The notes under the pieces were generated by a model. It was not told where the DNA came from and did no database searches. It was given only the letters and a program-made list of their open reading frames with translations. The position numbers and the translations under genes were made by a program. A DNA stretch of 64,000 nucleotides from Phytophthora sp. 'mugwort' (taxonomy: Eukaryota; Oomycota; Peronosporomycetes; Peronosporales; Peronosporaceae): positions 3,534,001-3,598,000 of the forward strand of contig JAUCEF010000014.1 in NCBI GenBank assembly GCA_033558025.1. Direction: 5' to 3'. Positions 21,376 to 32,423 of the stretch are shown in pieces. Each line of letters starts with the position of its first letter. Position 1 is the first letter of the stretch.

Positions 21376-23266
21376 TTATTGCGCCATCAGTAGTTGACCT
21401 TCGTCATCACATCCGGTCGAGGCAGGTGAGAAAGGGGGTGAGGGGTCTTGATTAAATGAGCGACTTTGCGACAACAACTGCTGGCATAGCGAGATCTTCT
21501 TCTGCCCGACCATTTCAGCGAATACCTTCCGGGTCTCATCGCGAAGTAAATCCATCTCGCCATTAAGGAAAGTTTTTTTCCTCTTTGCGCGGACTATCAC
21601 CCACAGCAGCAATTTCTTTGCGCCGAATTTGTGTGAGGAGCAAGTAGGATGCACATCACCGACCCACTCTTGACTCTTTAGAAACCGCGCTTGACGAAAT
21701 AATACTTTCACTGGTTGGAAAACGCTGCATCCTAGGCACTCTGCGATCGGAGTCTCCATTCTCGTGAACCGACTGAAGGGCCTCAATGGGCATCGCTTCA
21801 AAAGTGAACGACTTCAGTTTGTTCTCAGAAAGACGACGAAAAACAACCATGTACGAGAAGACTAGGACCTGTCTCTGGGCTTCGACCAAAGCCAGGTTGG
21901 CGAGTGTGATCGTCTCCATCTCGGCGGATATCATTCCATTCAGTCGGCTGCAGTGAGGGCAGTCCGTACACTGGTTGGGGCCTTGGTGGACTGAAAATAA
22001 CGATCGAATGCGGCGTAATTCACAATTGACCCACTTATCAGCTTGCAGGTGTACGCAACGCGGACATCGTTGTCTGTCAGTTGATTCATATCGGGGTACG
22101 AAAGTGATTTCAGAATCATCTTCGATCCATGGTTCGGCTTCGTCGACCTGAAGTGATTGTCTAGAGTTGCGCACTTAATTACGTCCTCGCCTTCATCAAG
22201 AGAGCCTCCGGGCGCGACCGTCGTAATTACACGAGTCAGCGAGTCAGTGTCGTCATTCCAGACACTGGTCATTTAAGTATTGTCTTTGAGACCGATGCCG
22301 CATTCGATGCACAGATTCAGTACATGGGTCGATCAGGCTTCTTGCTTAGTGTACAGATGGTCAGCAACACTACTAGCGGATGATGTAGTCTCCGACATTG
22401 TAAACCGTATAATACTCCGAATATCGGTGTTGTACTTGAGATTGAAGCTATTCTCGATGGTTCTCGCTACCAATAAACATTGCGCCCGTCGTTTTGACCT
22501 AGGCAAGCATAGCGACAAGAGAAATCTCCGTTTACTGTCAATGAAAGCCACTGAAGCTCAGGTGATGCTGTTTTTGCACAACCAGCCCAAAATGTTGTGA
22601 ATCAAGTTTATGTATATGATTTAGACGCTCCTGGAACTCGCACGACAGCAGACCACCAACCAGATCGCTAGAGAGCTGAAACTATCCATTTAGCAGGCGT
22701 TCATGTCTGTCGCGACGCAGAACTGAAAATTTAGGACAGCAGTTGCTGCTCGCATCACGTTTTGAAAAGCAACTGACGCACAAAAAGTGTACGGCAGTCC
22801 TTGACTGATCTACCGCTTTGAAATCTGGATGTCCACCGTTCTTTCCCTCGCTCAAAACAACTAAGCCGTTGTTCCCCCAATGAAGTAGTATTATCGGTAG
22901 TGTCCTCGATCACATCAAACACATCTTGCTCAGCAGTCCCCTCTCCGTAATATCGGCTTTTGCCTTTTGGACAATATTTTTGTTCACCAATACTTCTGGA
23001 GGATGGTCTCCATGTTTTGCCCGGATGTGATCCTTTGTATTGCTGGCATTCTTGGTATTACGCAATTCCTCCTTCCAACTGAAGCGATTCTTCTTGCTGG
23101 GGGTCTTAATGTCTTCGCAGCACAGGCCGCAAATACTGCGATAGAGGGTTGAAGAATGTTTTCGCGGGTTCCGCTTTCGGAAAGGCTCTTCGAGGCTGTG
23201 AATATGGTTCCAAACAATATGTGGTACCCATCTTGCGGCTACGCTTAGTCGAGAGAGACTGAGCAA
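21376..23266 (-). pseudogene. BED-finger hAT-like transposase, broken
   Basis: Read leftward, 23266-22910 contains SICGLCCEDIKTPSKKNRF followed by SNTKDHIRAKHG, the C-x2-C ... H-x4-H pattern of a BED finger. 22551-22333 has IRSIIRFTMSETTSSASSVA, 22272-21940 has ATLDNHFRSTKPNHG and TDNDVRVAYTCKLISGSIVNY, 22174-21656 has MISAEMETITLANLALVEAQ, and 21801-21376 has CSSHKFGAKKLLLWVIVRAK and DETRKVFAEMVGQKK. The order and the BED finger fit a hAT transposase, though the core acidic residues could not be fixed. At least four breaks. Confidence 0.5.
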
Positions 23267-24298
23267 GCTGTGATAAAAGCGCCGACCTGGGTACCGTCAG
23301 AGACAGACCCCGCCCTTGCTTTTCCCTGCGCCTTCGGCAGTGACTGTGCTTTCATATTCTCCTTCAACGGATCTCCACTAGTCGTATGCGCTTGACCGCT
23401 GGCTCTGCAATTAAAAAATTGTCTAGGGAAGAACTGCCCTAGGACAGCTCGAAATCAGTGTCACCCCAAATATCCATTGAGCACCTCTTTGAAGGCGTGT
23501 AGGTACACCTGTACTCGTTATCTTGACGTCTGCTCTATTTTCATCACGGGGATACACACGCAACACAAATGCTTCACTGCAAAATATGCGTAAATTGTTG
23601 GGTTAGAACGACATTACAACTTCGGCTGAGTCAAAAGAGCACTTACCTCTCGTTCAGCGCAGAATTTTTTCCCATATCGTGACGGTTCCGACATCCCTAC
23701 ATTTCCGACGCTTGGGACGCTTGCCAAAAACGGTGCAATAAAAACCGGTAAACGACCAAACATCACCGGGTATATTGAGTTTAGGCCTTTCTATGGATTG
23801 GTCAGACCAGTTCGCTTCCGCTTTCAATTGGCTATCGGCAGCCGCGAGGAAGTCGCCTCGAGTGGCCTCTGGGCCGAGAAAATCGGCTTTTTCGATATGC
23901 AATCATTGCTGGCCCGAAGCAATGTACATCCGGTCCAGCAAATTCAATAATGAGGCATCGAACGCCAGGAGGGGGCCACAATTTGGAGCAGACTTGTGTC
24001 CGAGTCAGAATGCTATTGGGTGTTCTATATAGACCAATGATATTGATGCACGCGTCTTATTGGTAGATTCGGTAGATAATCCGCATATGCAACATGAGCC
24101 GCCAGAGACACGCGCTGCATTAGTGGTTGTCAGCCACATCCCAGCCTGAGTCGTCGTCGGCGAAGGCTTTTAGATCTCAGTCCCATTTTTTGTTAAGTCT
24201 ACTACGCAAGTCGCCTGCGTAGTCCCTCCAAAGTCCGTACAACCCGTATGAGGGCCCGCTGCCCGACCGCCTCCTACAGCCCCCGCCCCCCCCAATTC
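23267..24298. other. no gene recognised; one small unknown frame
   Basis: A minus-strand frame at 23902-23654 (82 codons; PEATRGDFLAAADSQLKAEA, then FTGFYCTVFGKRPKRRKCRD) could be coding remnant but belongs to no family I know. The rest shows nothing. Confidence 0.3.
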
Positions 24299-24369
24299 AA
24301 TACCGTAGCTCAATTGGCTAGAGCGCAGGGCTTCGGCCCTAAGATGCCTGTTCGAACCGGCCGGTGTTA
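24299..24369 (+). tRNA. tRNA-like sequence, Arg(TCG)-like, degenerate; possibly a SINE head
   Basis: A Pol III A-box (tagctcaattgg) and B-box-like element (tgttcgaacc) are at the right distance. An acceptor-like stem (aataccg/cggtgtt, one G-T pair) and a D stem (gctc/gagc) can be drawn, but the anticodon stem has two mismatches and the T stem one, and the two 3' arms overlap by one base. The loop cttcggc would give anticodon TCG. GC-rich repeats follow rather than a terminator, which suggests a tRNA-derived SINE or pseudogene. Confidence 0.45.
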
Positions 24370-24401
24370 TCGATCGAGAATGGTAGTTGGAGCTACGTAC
24401 G

Positions 24402-24507
24402 GGTGGGCGCGTATGAGGACGGCCGTTGCGTGCTTAAGATGGATGAGCGCGCGTGAGGGCGGCTGCTGCGTGCTTGAGATGGATGAGCGCGCGTGGAGAC
24501 GGCCGCG
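24402..24507 (+). repeat. 40-bp GC-rich tandem repeat, about 2.6 copies
   Basis: Full units at 24428-24467 and 24468-24507 (each beginning gcgtgctt-agatggatga) plus a partial unit 24402-24427. Located 30 bases after the tRNA-like sequence. Confidence 0.7.
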
Positions 24508-24622
24508 GGGGTGTGAGCCCGGCTCGGTTACCCCTACTGGCGCCATGTGGGCGCGCTAGTTGTTATACTGTTGCATATGAAGTGAATGTGAATTATGATT
24601 TCATTTGTCTTATCTAACTATC

Positions 24623-26290
24623 TCACATGTGGCCTGTAACAGTGATGATGTCTTGCGTCTGAACTGGAGCTCGGTCAGCGACTCTACCAATTGCAAGGTG
24701 CCGTTTGAGGATGGCGATGCGCTCGTCCAAGCCACCGGCCTTATGGAGTGGACGTAGCGCGCGCAGAACGCTACCAGCGCCTCTTGCCTTAATACCCCTC
24801 ACCTTCAGAAACGCTAGTATGGCAGCTTCAGCGCGGCGATCGAGTTCGATGACACGGTCTTTGTAGTCCGCCGTCTGCTTGTCAAGCGTGAAACCGTCTT
24901 CGAAGAAAAGCTTCATGAAGGCACGACGTCGCCGAGACGCCGACTTCTTCTGCCAGTCTGCCGAATCCCAGACACGAGGCACCCGCGTGTACCATTCGAA
25001 CCACACGTCGGACAGGTTCGTAGCAGCTTTCTTTCTGCGCTGGGGTGGCGGTGCTTGAGCTGACACCTTTTGTTCTTGTTCTTGTTTATCACTCCTTCGT
25101 CGCTTGAGAAGAACATTTTCAACCAGGAGCAGCCGTGCCGCCAGCTGTCTGTGCTCTCGATAAGCTCTTGAATGACAGGCACACTCAGCGCCACAGCATT
25201 TGGTTTTGTTCTCTTATTCTCCCTTTTCGACAGGTTTGGCCAATATTGCGTTTAGAGCAACGGACCACGCAAGCACGTCGGCGACCTGGATTCCTGCAGC
25301 GTCTAAGCACTCCTCCATCCGAGCTACGAACAAGCTCTTGGGTGACAAGCTCTTCATAGGTGGGTGATTACTTAATCAGGTAAGCCGTCAGAACTCCGAT
25401 AACCTTGCCACTCACGTTAAGCGCTTCGTCGTTGAGCCTTGTGCAGGACGAAAACAGTAAGGCTTGCAGGCGAGTGAGACGTTCCTGGGCACCGTGGTTA
25501 AAGGCGGCGAAATCAGCGAGCTTAGGGACTTCGTCGGGCTTCCAACCACTCAAGACCCGGGCAACCTTCCTGTCCTCGCGAGGAGTGTTGAAGATGTAGG
25601 CGAAGCCTTTGTGCGTCTTCGATATATCCCACGAGCCACGAGCGAGGTTCCAATGCGCGGCCAGGCGCTCGTCCCCGTTCGCATGCTGAGCGCCGCCTCT
25701 GCGGAACGAGTAGACGTCAGGTTGCTCGTTGCGCCATCAGCCACGCGCTTGAGCAAGCGGTTCACATACGCTTGAACGTCGCCTTCGCCACGGGCTGTCT
25801 TGGTGGCATAGGTGTCGGTTGCGTCGCAGGTGATGGTGTGGCCGTCCGCGAAGAGCTTCAGCAGGACTCGTCAGTGAAGAAGCCGACTGCAACAAATCGA
25901 GCAGCGGAACCCCGACGTCCTGCTCCAAGGCAGCAGGCAATGACAGCGTGGGGACTGGCTTAGCGAAGAGGCGCATGGTGCTTCCTGCATCACCAAGGCC
26001 ACCGCTAGCGTGAAGATTGGACAGGCGGGGAAGTCGTCGCGGTCGAGTACAAGCGTCACGCCTTGCTCTTTGAATGTTTCACGCGAAGCGTGCGGATGTA
26101 GAAGACGTTGTCAGCCGACATGGTCACGTGCTGCTTGCTCATGTAGACCAAGTCCGAGGAACGCCTGAAGCAGTGCCACATTAGACATGCAAGCGCAGCG
26201 TCTTCGTAGTCAGATGCCACTGCCGCCGTGAAGTAGAGGTGGTGTGTCAGCGACCGTAGGTCAACCTTCGTGAATGGTAGAGCCTTGTTA
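24623..26290 (-). pseudogene. Crypton-type tyrosine recombinase with C-terminal DNA-binding domain, broken
   Basis: Read leftward. About 26285-26100 gives DLRSLTHHLYFTAAV and LACLMWHCFRRSSDLVYMSK, whose Arg in FRRSSDL fits catalytic box I of tyrosine recombinases. One frame over comes TLVLDRDDFPACPIFTLAVA; around 25700 SFRRGGAQHANGDERLAAHW fits box II (HxxR, with the His apparently Tyr here), followed by WDISKTHKGFAYIFN, which supplies a candidate nucleophile Tyr. 25066-24623 encodes LSDVWFEWYTRVPRVWDS and later helices, like the GCR1_C-type DNA-binding tail of oomycete Cryptons. Cryptons move through a circular intermediate using this enzyme. Frameshifts and stops inactivate the copy. Confidence 0.62.
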
Positions 26291-27533
26291 ATAAAGCATC
26301 CTTTTCACGCTTCGTGCAGTGCTTTCTAGCGTTTTGCTCTTTTTCAAGAGGCCAGCTTCGCTAGGCTGTCTAATATGAGGATGTTCCTCAAATAACCACA
26401 GCTTCACATGTCTAAATAAGAGATTGCAGAGTTACGGGATATATTACCTTTATTACCTTCATGCGTAGCTAGATAGTAGCCGAATCGATCTATCAGCGAC
26501 ATGACGCATTAGCCAGAATTATCGCTGAGAATGCACGCATGGACGAAATCCATGATTCCATTCCCAGCTTGCAGCATCCGCTTAAATATACAGATTGCGG
26601 TTGCTCGCGCATTCTGCGTGTTGGCCTGGACAAAAGAAGCGAGGCTCATGCTGGCTTGGTGTATCCTCCACCTTTTCGTCGAGCGAAGGCGGATGGTTGA
26701 CAGCTAGTGCAAACTGTCCTCGGCCTAGACTACGCTTGCGCCTAGTCGTCGGAACCGCGATGATATAAAAAAAAACTGTTTTTGACTTTATCTTTGGATT
26801 GGGGTATACATATTTTGATCTCATTCCGACAAATATTTGTCGGAATGTGTCGGAACGTAAAATCTATGTCGAATGCACACTATTGACTGAAATTTGTCAA
26901 TAGACGCGCTCTGATTGGATAATGAGCGAATCTCATAGCCAGTCAACAATATATCATCTCTATCTGTCGAAAAGACGTATATATTCACCCTCAAAGACTG
27001 CAATCGTGCAAAGGCGATGTACTGGCCTACCGAAAACTTTGCGAGGGTCAGTTGTGCATTTGCTGTCCTCATGACAATCGTTCACCGCGCAGTCCATGGT
27101 TCGATTCCGAGCTTCAGCGAAAGTTCGAGAGTGACTATCTAGATCCGGTAAATGCACTGCAGCCAGCCAAGTCACAATTGCCAATTGATAGCTCACATTA
27201 CTCATAGGGGCATCTAGCAATAGTAGTAATTTAAAGTACTATAGCAGCCCTCATCAAGAGTAATACTACTACGCTGTGTGATTACATATTAGCGGTACGA
27301 ATGTGAGTAGTAAAACGCGGTAGTAGTAGTACTGCACCGTTCTACGGAAGTTGCTTGGGCAAACAACACAATCACTTATCTGACAAAAACGTAGAACATT
27401 CGTGTTGCAGAATCTTCTGGATGAAATTATGCTACCCTGCGCTGCTTTTGTTGTCCGTCATTTCTCGGTTGCGCTTCGCGGATAAGGCGCAGCACTGTTA
27501 TGAAAGAGAACTTCGCTAACCTGCGCTTCCGCG
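26291..27533. other. no gene recognised; contains a perfect palindrome
   Basis: AT-rich, with several small frames lacking motifs. A 24-base perfect palindrome lies at 26823-26846, and a gta-rich stretch (gtagtagtagtac) near 27330. This segment separates two recombinase remnants. Confidence 0.35.
26823..26846. repeat. 24-bp perfect palindrome
   Basis: attccgacaaat followed at once by its exact reverse complement atttgtcggaat, with no spacer; a third partial copy (tgtcggaa) follows at 26848-26855. Confidence 0.85.
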
Positions 27534-27992
27534 TTAACGGTGAGAGCGACAGCTGTCCCATTCCAAAAAAAAAAGAAATAGTTCTGCTGACTGTTGTTCA
27601 GTCATGCTGACCGGTTCATCAATCCCGCCAACATCACCTGGAAGTGGATCCTTGCCAGACTCCACTGCCTCTTCAGACTGATATTTAGATGCCTGCATCC
27701 GCTTCAATCCTGAGAAGAAAGTCGACATGCTCTTTTCGTATGAGGACGGGAGCGACACTTCTTGTGGGCCGTAGAGATCTTTGACGGCACAGCGAAAAGC
27801 ATTGAGCGCACTGACACCGACGATCTTGCGCTTTTCGAGCAAGAATGCCTCGAAGTCCTCTGCGGTGCACTGCTGAAGGTCGATCTGACCACCCTTCTTG
27901 AGATATTTGTGCGATTCATTATTTGTCTCCACTATCCATCGAGATATCGCACGAAAGTTGCCTCCATACGCCTGCTGCGTCCTTTTCGACAT
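27534..27992 (-). pseudogene. tyrosine recombinase N-terminal (core-binding) domain, truncated
   Basis: A single frame from ATG 27992 reads MSKRTQQAYGGNFRAISRW, ending near FFLEWDSCRSHR. The helical pattern with TQQAY-NF---SRW and SALNAFRCAVKDLYG, then STFFSGLKRMQA, fits the SAM-like core-binding domain of Crypton-type recombinases. The catalytic domain is missing: the frame ends where unrelated sequence begins. It may belong to the same family as the remnant at 24.6-26.3 kb, as a second copy or as its displaced N-terminus 1.2 kb away. Confidence 0.5.
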
Positions 27993-28818
27993 GCAAGCAC
28001 CTTGACGTCCTTTACCGTGACTTCTTGTGCACCCGACACTGTCGCAGCCGAACTGCTGGGGGCCACTTTGCTGTTGCTGCCGATGGGCACCGCTGTGCTC
28101 ATGGTGTAGGGCGCCGAGATGCAGCCGGGCGCTATCGTTGGGCTGCTGCTGAATCTTTCGGGGAGGCTTGTGAAAGTCGCTGGATTTTTGACGAATGGGG
28201 ATGCATTATCATCCGTCGAATTTGTCAGCTACGAAATTGGGATCATTTTCAACAACACGCACTGCCATAGAAAAGTGGAGGTCGCCAATCCGCTCCAATG
28301 TGTATGGAAGTAAAAACAGTGGCGCATTTTCCTACGATCCCATACAAACAAGTAGATAACGCCTACGAAACAGCGGCAATCCTTTGTAATTGCATATATG
28401 GAATTCAATCTGCAATAAGTAATATATACGGTCGCAAACTGAAATTCAGGTAGCAATCGCCAGACAGCCCGTAAGAAAGTGACGAACCTGAGGCCTAACC
28501 TTAATATATCCTAGCAGGCGATGCGAACACGGACTTGCTTAGAGAGTTGTCATTCACCCCTCATTGTACGCCTTAGCTGTCCATATTATGCTCTAACCTA
28601 GGACTGTAAATAAATTTGCCTTGACAGCGTAGTGTTGAGTTCAAATTGCATCATACATTTTGAAATTTGCTCATTGAACAGTGTTTGATGGATACAAGTT
28701 GAAGTTAATACTTGCGAGGCAAGAAATATCGACATCGCAGAACCCAACTGGCGAGTGTATTGTTCGTTGCAATATTGTTCGATTATATAATATTGGTGAT
28801 CCCGCTAGCAAAATCGCA
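27993..28818. other. intergenic, no gene seen
   Basis: Includes the 3' flank of the WRKY19-like gene. Small open frames on both strands show no family features. Confidence 0.35.
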
Positions 28819-29517
28819 CTACTTCGTGTACAGGATCGTCGCCGGCTTGATCTTTGGCTGATGCTTGGAGCAGAAGTTCTGCTTGCTCCGCGATGCCGGC
28901 CGCTTGCACCCGTCAAATTCGCAACGCTTGCCACCGCCATGCGTCCAGCACAAGCCCTTGGAGATTGTCGTCTTCTGACAGCTGGCTACCGAGCACTTAA
29001 TGCCGCCGCCGTGAGACCAACACAGGCCGCGCGACTTGGTGCCGCGCGTGCAGCCCTCCACTGTGCAGAGTGTGGAGCCACCGTGTTTCCAGCAGAGGCC
29101 GCGGTGCTTTGCGCTGGCCGTACAACCGGGCATGGAACACGACTTGCCGCCGCCGTGACGAAAGCAGAGGCCGCGGTCGATGGTGTAGTTGGTGCAGCCC
29201 TCGATGCAGCACGATCGCGCCGCTCGCTTCTCAGCCGCTGTCATTTTGCGCTTGCGCCTGCATTCCTTGGTCACGGGATGCTGCGTTGGCACCAGCCTTG
29301 ACTCCTGTGATCGGTCCGCGGCCGGCGGACTGCGCGGCCGGCTGTCGTCCAGGATGAAGGATAGCGAGAGCTTCTGGGTGCTGGGGGTGCTTGGTGAGTT
29401 ATGGAACGCCGGTGCCGTGTGGATCACCAATGGGTTGGCCGCAGCCATCAGGCTGTCTCGTGCCGGAAGCGCTAAGCTTGTCCAGGTGTGGAGAGGCGGA
29501 AGAGTTATGCTGTTCAT
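28819..29517 (-). CDS. WRKY19-like zinc-finger protein
   Basis: A 232-residue protein in one uninterrupted frame. The N-terminal half is Ser/Pro-rich with LSLSFILDD near residue 50, followed by a basic patch (KECRRKRKMTAAEKRAARS). Residues 103-222 hold five tandem units of the form C-x4-C-x10-C-x2-H-GGG (for example CSMPGCTASAKHRGLCWKHG), each expected to bind zinc. This finger array occurs in plant WRKY19-like proteins and is expanded in oomycetes as small separate proteins; a role in nuclear DNA or RNA binding is inferred, not shown. No signal peptide. The ATG at 29517 is the first in frame. Intact, and one of the few host genes in the window. Confidence 0.85.
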   Translation of the reverse strand: MNSITLPPLHTWTSLALPARDSLMAAANPLVIHTAPAFHNSPSTPSTQKLSLSFILDDSRPRSPPAADRSQESRLVPTQHPVTKECRRKRKMTAAEKRAARSCCIEGCTNYTIDRGLCFRHGGGKSCSMPGCTASAKHRGLCWKHGGSTLCTVEGCTRGTKSRGLCWSHGGGIKCSVASCQKTTISKGLCWTHGGGKRCEFDGCKRPASRSKQNFCSKHQPKIKPATILYTK

Positions 29518-31171
29518 GACTGTGTAAGTGTTGTTGTGGCGTGAGCTCCGAAATTTGCCAAATGGACTTCCGCCTCAAGCGTGACCCGTGTTTTTTCAGC
29601 TGCCCGCGCTAGTCAAGCGCTGTAACCAAGACATGACATCGCAGCTGGTGACGCTGTCTAACGCTTACGAAGCTCTCGGCCGATCCGTCCAGCCCCCGTC
29701 TATGACTGTCCCGGTAGGTGTCAGAGAGCCTCGCGGCACGAACAGCACAACCTATCCTTCTGCCGAGCCGTTTGTGTGGACATCGGCAGCGTGAAGCGAC
29801 CACCTGTCTGTTCCTTTCGCGGTGTGGGGGGAAGTGATCACGCGCGAGTCGTTTTCTTCTGTTCACCACGCTACGACCTCCGCATTCATTACCCTGCAGG
29901 GCAGCAGTGGCTTCGGTCATAGACAGCGGGCTTCAGTAATGGTGGTTTGTGCGGAACGCTGGGATCATCGGGCAACCAGCTGGCCGGTTCACAAAAGGGT
30001 TAGGAGGATCCTCCGTAGAGCGTCATCGCCGCAGCCGGATCCGTTCAATTTTGCATTCAAGGCATGTCAAGCTGGCTAAGCGAGAACTACGGTTTTTTGT
30101 TTCAGTCGAATTCGAAGTAAACAACATTATACTTTTAGCGGGCGCCACTTCACTGTAGCTATTGGAGCGCTGGCATGTACATGTACTGGTACGACGCTGC
30201 CATGTAGTGCCATGGCGACTTGCCGCCCGTGCCTGTACACTCGTAAGTACTCAAGTATATTGTCAACTGGTGCGCTTTCTATGGTCACCCTTTCGCGAGG
30301 TGTCACTCGCTAGTCGAGGCATGCACAACAGGTCTAAAGCTGAGATCTCTGATGCGTGCGGATGAGGGGATAGGCTCAGCATCGATATTCGATCTCACCG
30401 AATCAATACCCGCAATGTAAATGACTGCGAGGATCTTCCACACGTATCTTTGCATTACCGTTTCGTATTCTGCATTGGTGGTCCTAATTGTGACAAACTG
30501 GTCTTTAGGAATATAAACAGATGTCTTCTAACAATGCATTAGCCGATGCAATGCTTGGCAAAAACGCCCTGATATCTTATGGCACTGAAATATATGTATA
30601 CACACGACGGCCCCCAAACCGAACCACCTTTAAATACTCTTAGACGACACCTGTCGATTCCCAAACAGCCTGAGAATTGTATAGAAATTACAATATCGTA
30701 CCTCATGAAATTATATCCACAAATCTGTCACGGGGTTGTACAGAATTTACTTTGTTCTTCTGGCAACGGTTTCATTCAGCGCATCGCTGCCAGCGCGTTG
30801 TTGCGAATAACAAAGGTGCACCACGATGCTCGTAGCGACTCGTACGCGAGTGATTTGCGCGACTTCAGAGCATCTCCAACGGTAGTGCAAATACGGAAAA
30901 AATGGCTAGATATACACAATAGAAAAAAAAACCCAGCGGTGTTGTGATAGGGACAGCAAAGTAGCAATAAAGTAACATTGTCCAAGTGTTTGTGCAATAG
31001 GACAGGGTCGTAGGGAAAACTGCCGGCTTTTCACTTCAGCACCCGAAAAAGAGCAAACAACCGCACACCTCCAGCTGACCGGACAGTCCTCAGCTTCCAT
31101 GCCCCCTCTCCTAGCCTACCACTAGCAGGTCTCCTCTTCATCGTCACGGTCGCCTGCTTATCCCTTTTCCC
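29518..31171. other. intergenic, no gene recognised
   Basis: Holds the upstream region of the WRKY19-like gene and the presumed left end of the next Harbinger element. A 122-codon frame at 30579-30947 (+) has no recognised motif. No terminal repeats could be paired. Confidence 0.3.
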
Positions 31172-31444
31172 ATGCCCAATGTTGCTTCGTGGACGCCAGC
31201 AGAGGACGTCTCGATCTGTCGAGGCTACACCAACATCTCGGAAGATGGTGCTATAAGCACAAATCAGTCCTCACCACTGTTTTGGAACCGCGTTCAGGAG
31301 GAGTTTGTGCAACTTGCTGGACCTGGGGGAGCGCCAAGAAATGCAGGGGCCCTCCCGAGTCGGTGGTCTGGTCTAATACGCCCAGACGTGGGCGGGCGTT
31401 TACGCGTCCTGCCATGCGTCGGTAGTTTGGCTGTTGGCCTCTAA
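31172..31444 (+). pseudogene. Myb/SANT domain of Harbinger element C, N-terminal part
   Basis: From ATG 31172 reads SWTPAEDVSICRGYTNISED, then WNRVQEEFVQ and NAGALPSRWSGLIRPDVG, the three-helix Trp pattern of the trihelix/SANT proteins encoded by PIF/Harbinger elements. The frame stops at 31444, and foreign sequence (including an HTH fragment on the other strand) lies before the C-terminal part resumes near 32.4 kb. The partner would be the transposase fragment at 33.6-33.4 kb. Confidence 0.6.
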
Positions 31445-31953
31445 TATTGCTTTTTAATCACCTGGTTATATCCGTGTGGGACATATTTCGAGGATGATTT
31501 CGACTATACTGGTTCTTGTATGCATGCGATACACCGCTGGACACATTAAGAGGAATGCGCCTTAACTACGGGGTACTGCGGGTCCCCTCCTAAGTACGCT
31601 TAGAGAACTACCGACATCACGATATCCTGCTCTCGCGATGCCGAATGAGACACCCTCGCGCGCTTGTGATTCAGCTTAGACACCCCTCGGGCTTCACCTT
31701 CGTGCGTACAGCGTCTCTCTCTTCCTTTGCATTCCGTTTCGCAGCTCATTGAAGCACCCGCTTCGTTTTTACAGTTTGATGTTGGTGTGTTGTCGTGCAG
31801 GCTCATCGTTTCCCGAGCAGTCTTCTCGTAGGGAGCAGACTTCTTGTTGGCCTCATTCTGAGCTTTGGCAGCGGGAACCATCATCTCGTTGTTCAGCAGA
31901 GCGCCACCAGAATAGTTCTCGTCTACCCACTCTCCTTTCTATAGAATAGTGAA

Positions 31954-32289
31954 TTATCTCACCAGCCCTCGGTTGCCGCCTTCCGAAATGTACACGAGCT
32001 GGGGGGTGGTACGTGCATCAATCAGCACGAGGCCATTCTTGAGCCGGCGGATAGCTTCATTCGAGACATTGTATGCCGCTGCAGCTTTTAGTATCGGCAT
32101 ACCATCGTTGCCAGCAGCTAGCGCAGCCGTCCAGGTGCTGACCGAGACCTCCTTGCGCTTGTTCGGCTTTCTCTGCTTTCTTGCCATCAAAAGGGAGCCA
32201 CTGTTCGCAACGCGTGCGTCTTCGGGTGGGCTGTGGCTAGCGACTCTCACTCTGGCAGCGCACGAGCGGCGAACCGGAGGGCTTTCCAA
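31954..32289 (-). pseudogene. small helix-turn-helix (Psq/pogo-like) protein fragment
   Basis: 111 codons. The first 34 residues look non-native; from MARKQRKPNKRKEVSVSTW a basic start leads into LAAGNDGMPILKAAAAYNVS and NEAIRRLKNG, the spacing of a Psq-type helix-turn-helix found at the N-terminus of pogo/Tc1-type transposases. It ends at a stop soon after. No DDE domain follows, so it is either a truncated transposase or an isolated domain. It lies within the interrupted Myb gene. Confidence 0.4.
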
Positions 32290-32423
32290 AAGGAGGTTCT
32301 TCGTGAGGTCGCTTATGTGAAGAGGCGTTTCCCGCCTTTCAGGTACGGTGTGCTACGCAGCGTTGGTGAAGCGGATCCAGAGCTATCGAGTGATCGCTCA
32401 GATGGCTCTTTTTCCTTATTGAC

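Noticed and set aside
24299..24369. Functional tRNA-Arg gene
   Set aside because: Anticodon and T stems have mismatches and the 3' arms overlap by one base; no clear terminator follows.
28681..29301. 206-codon plus-strand frame
   Set aside because: Antisense shadow of the WRKY19-like zinc-finger gene, Ala/Arg-rich, no motif.
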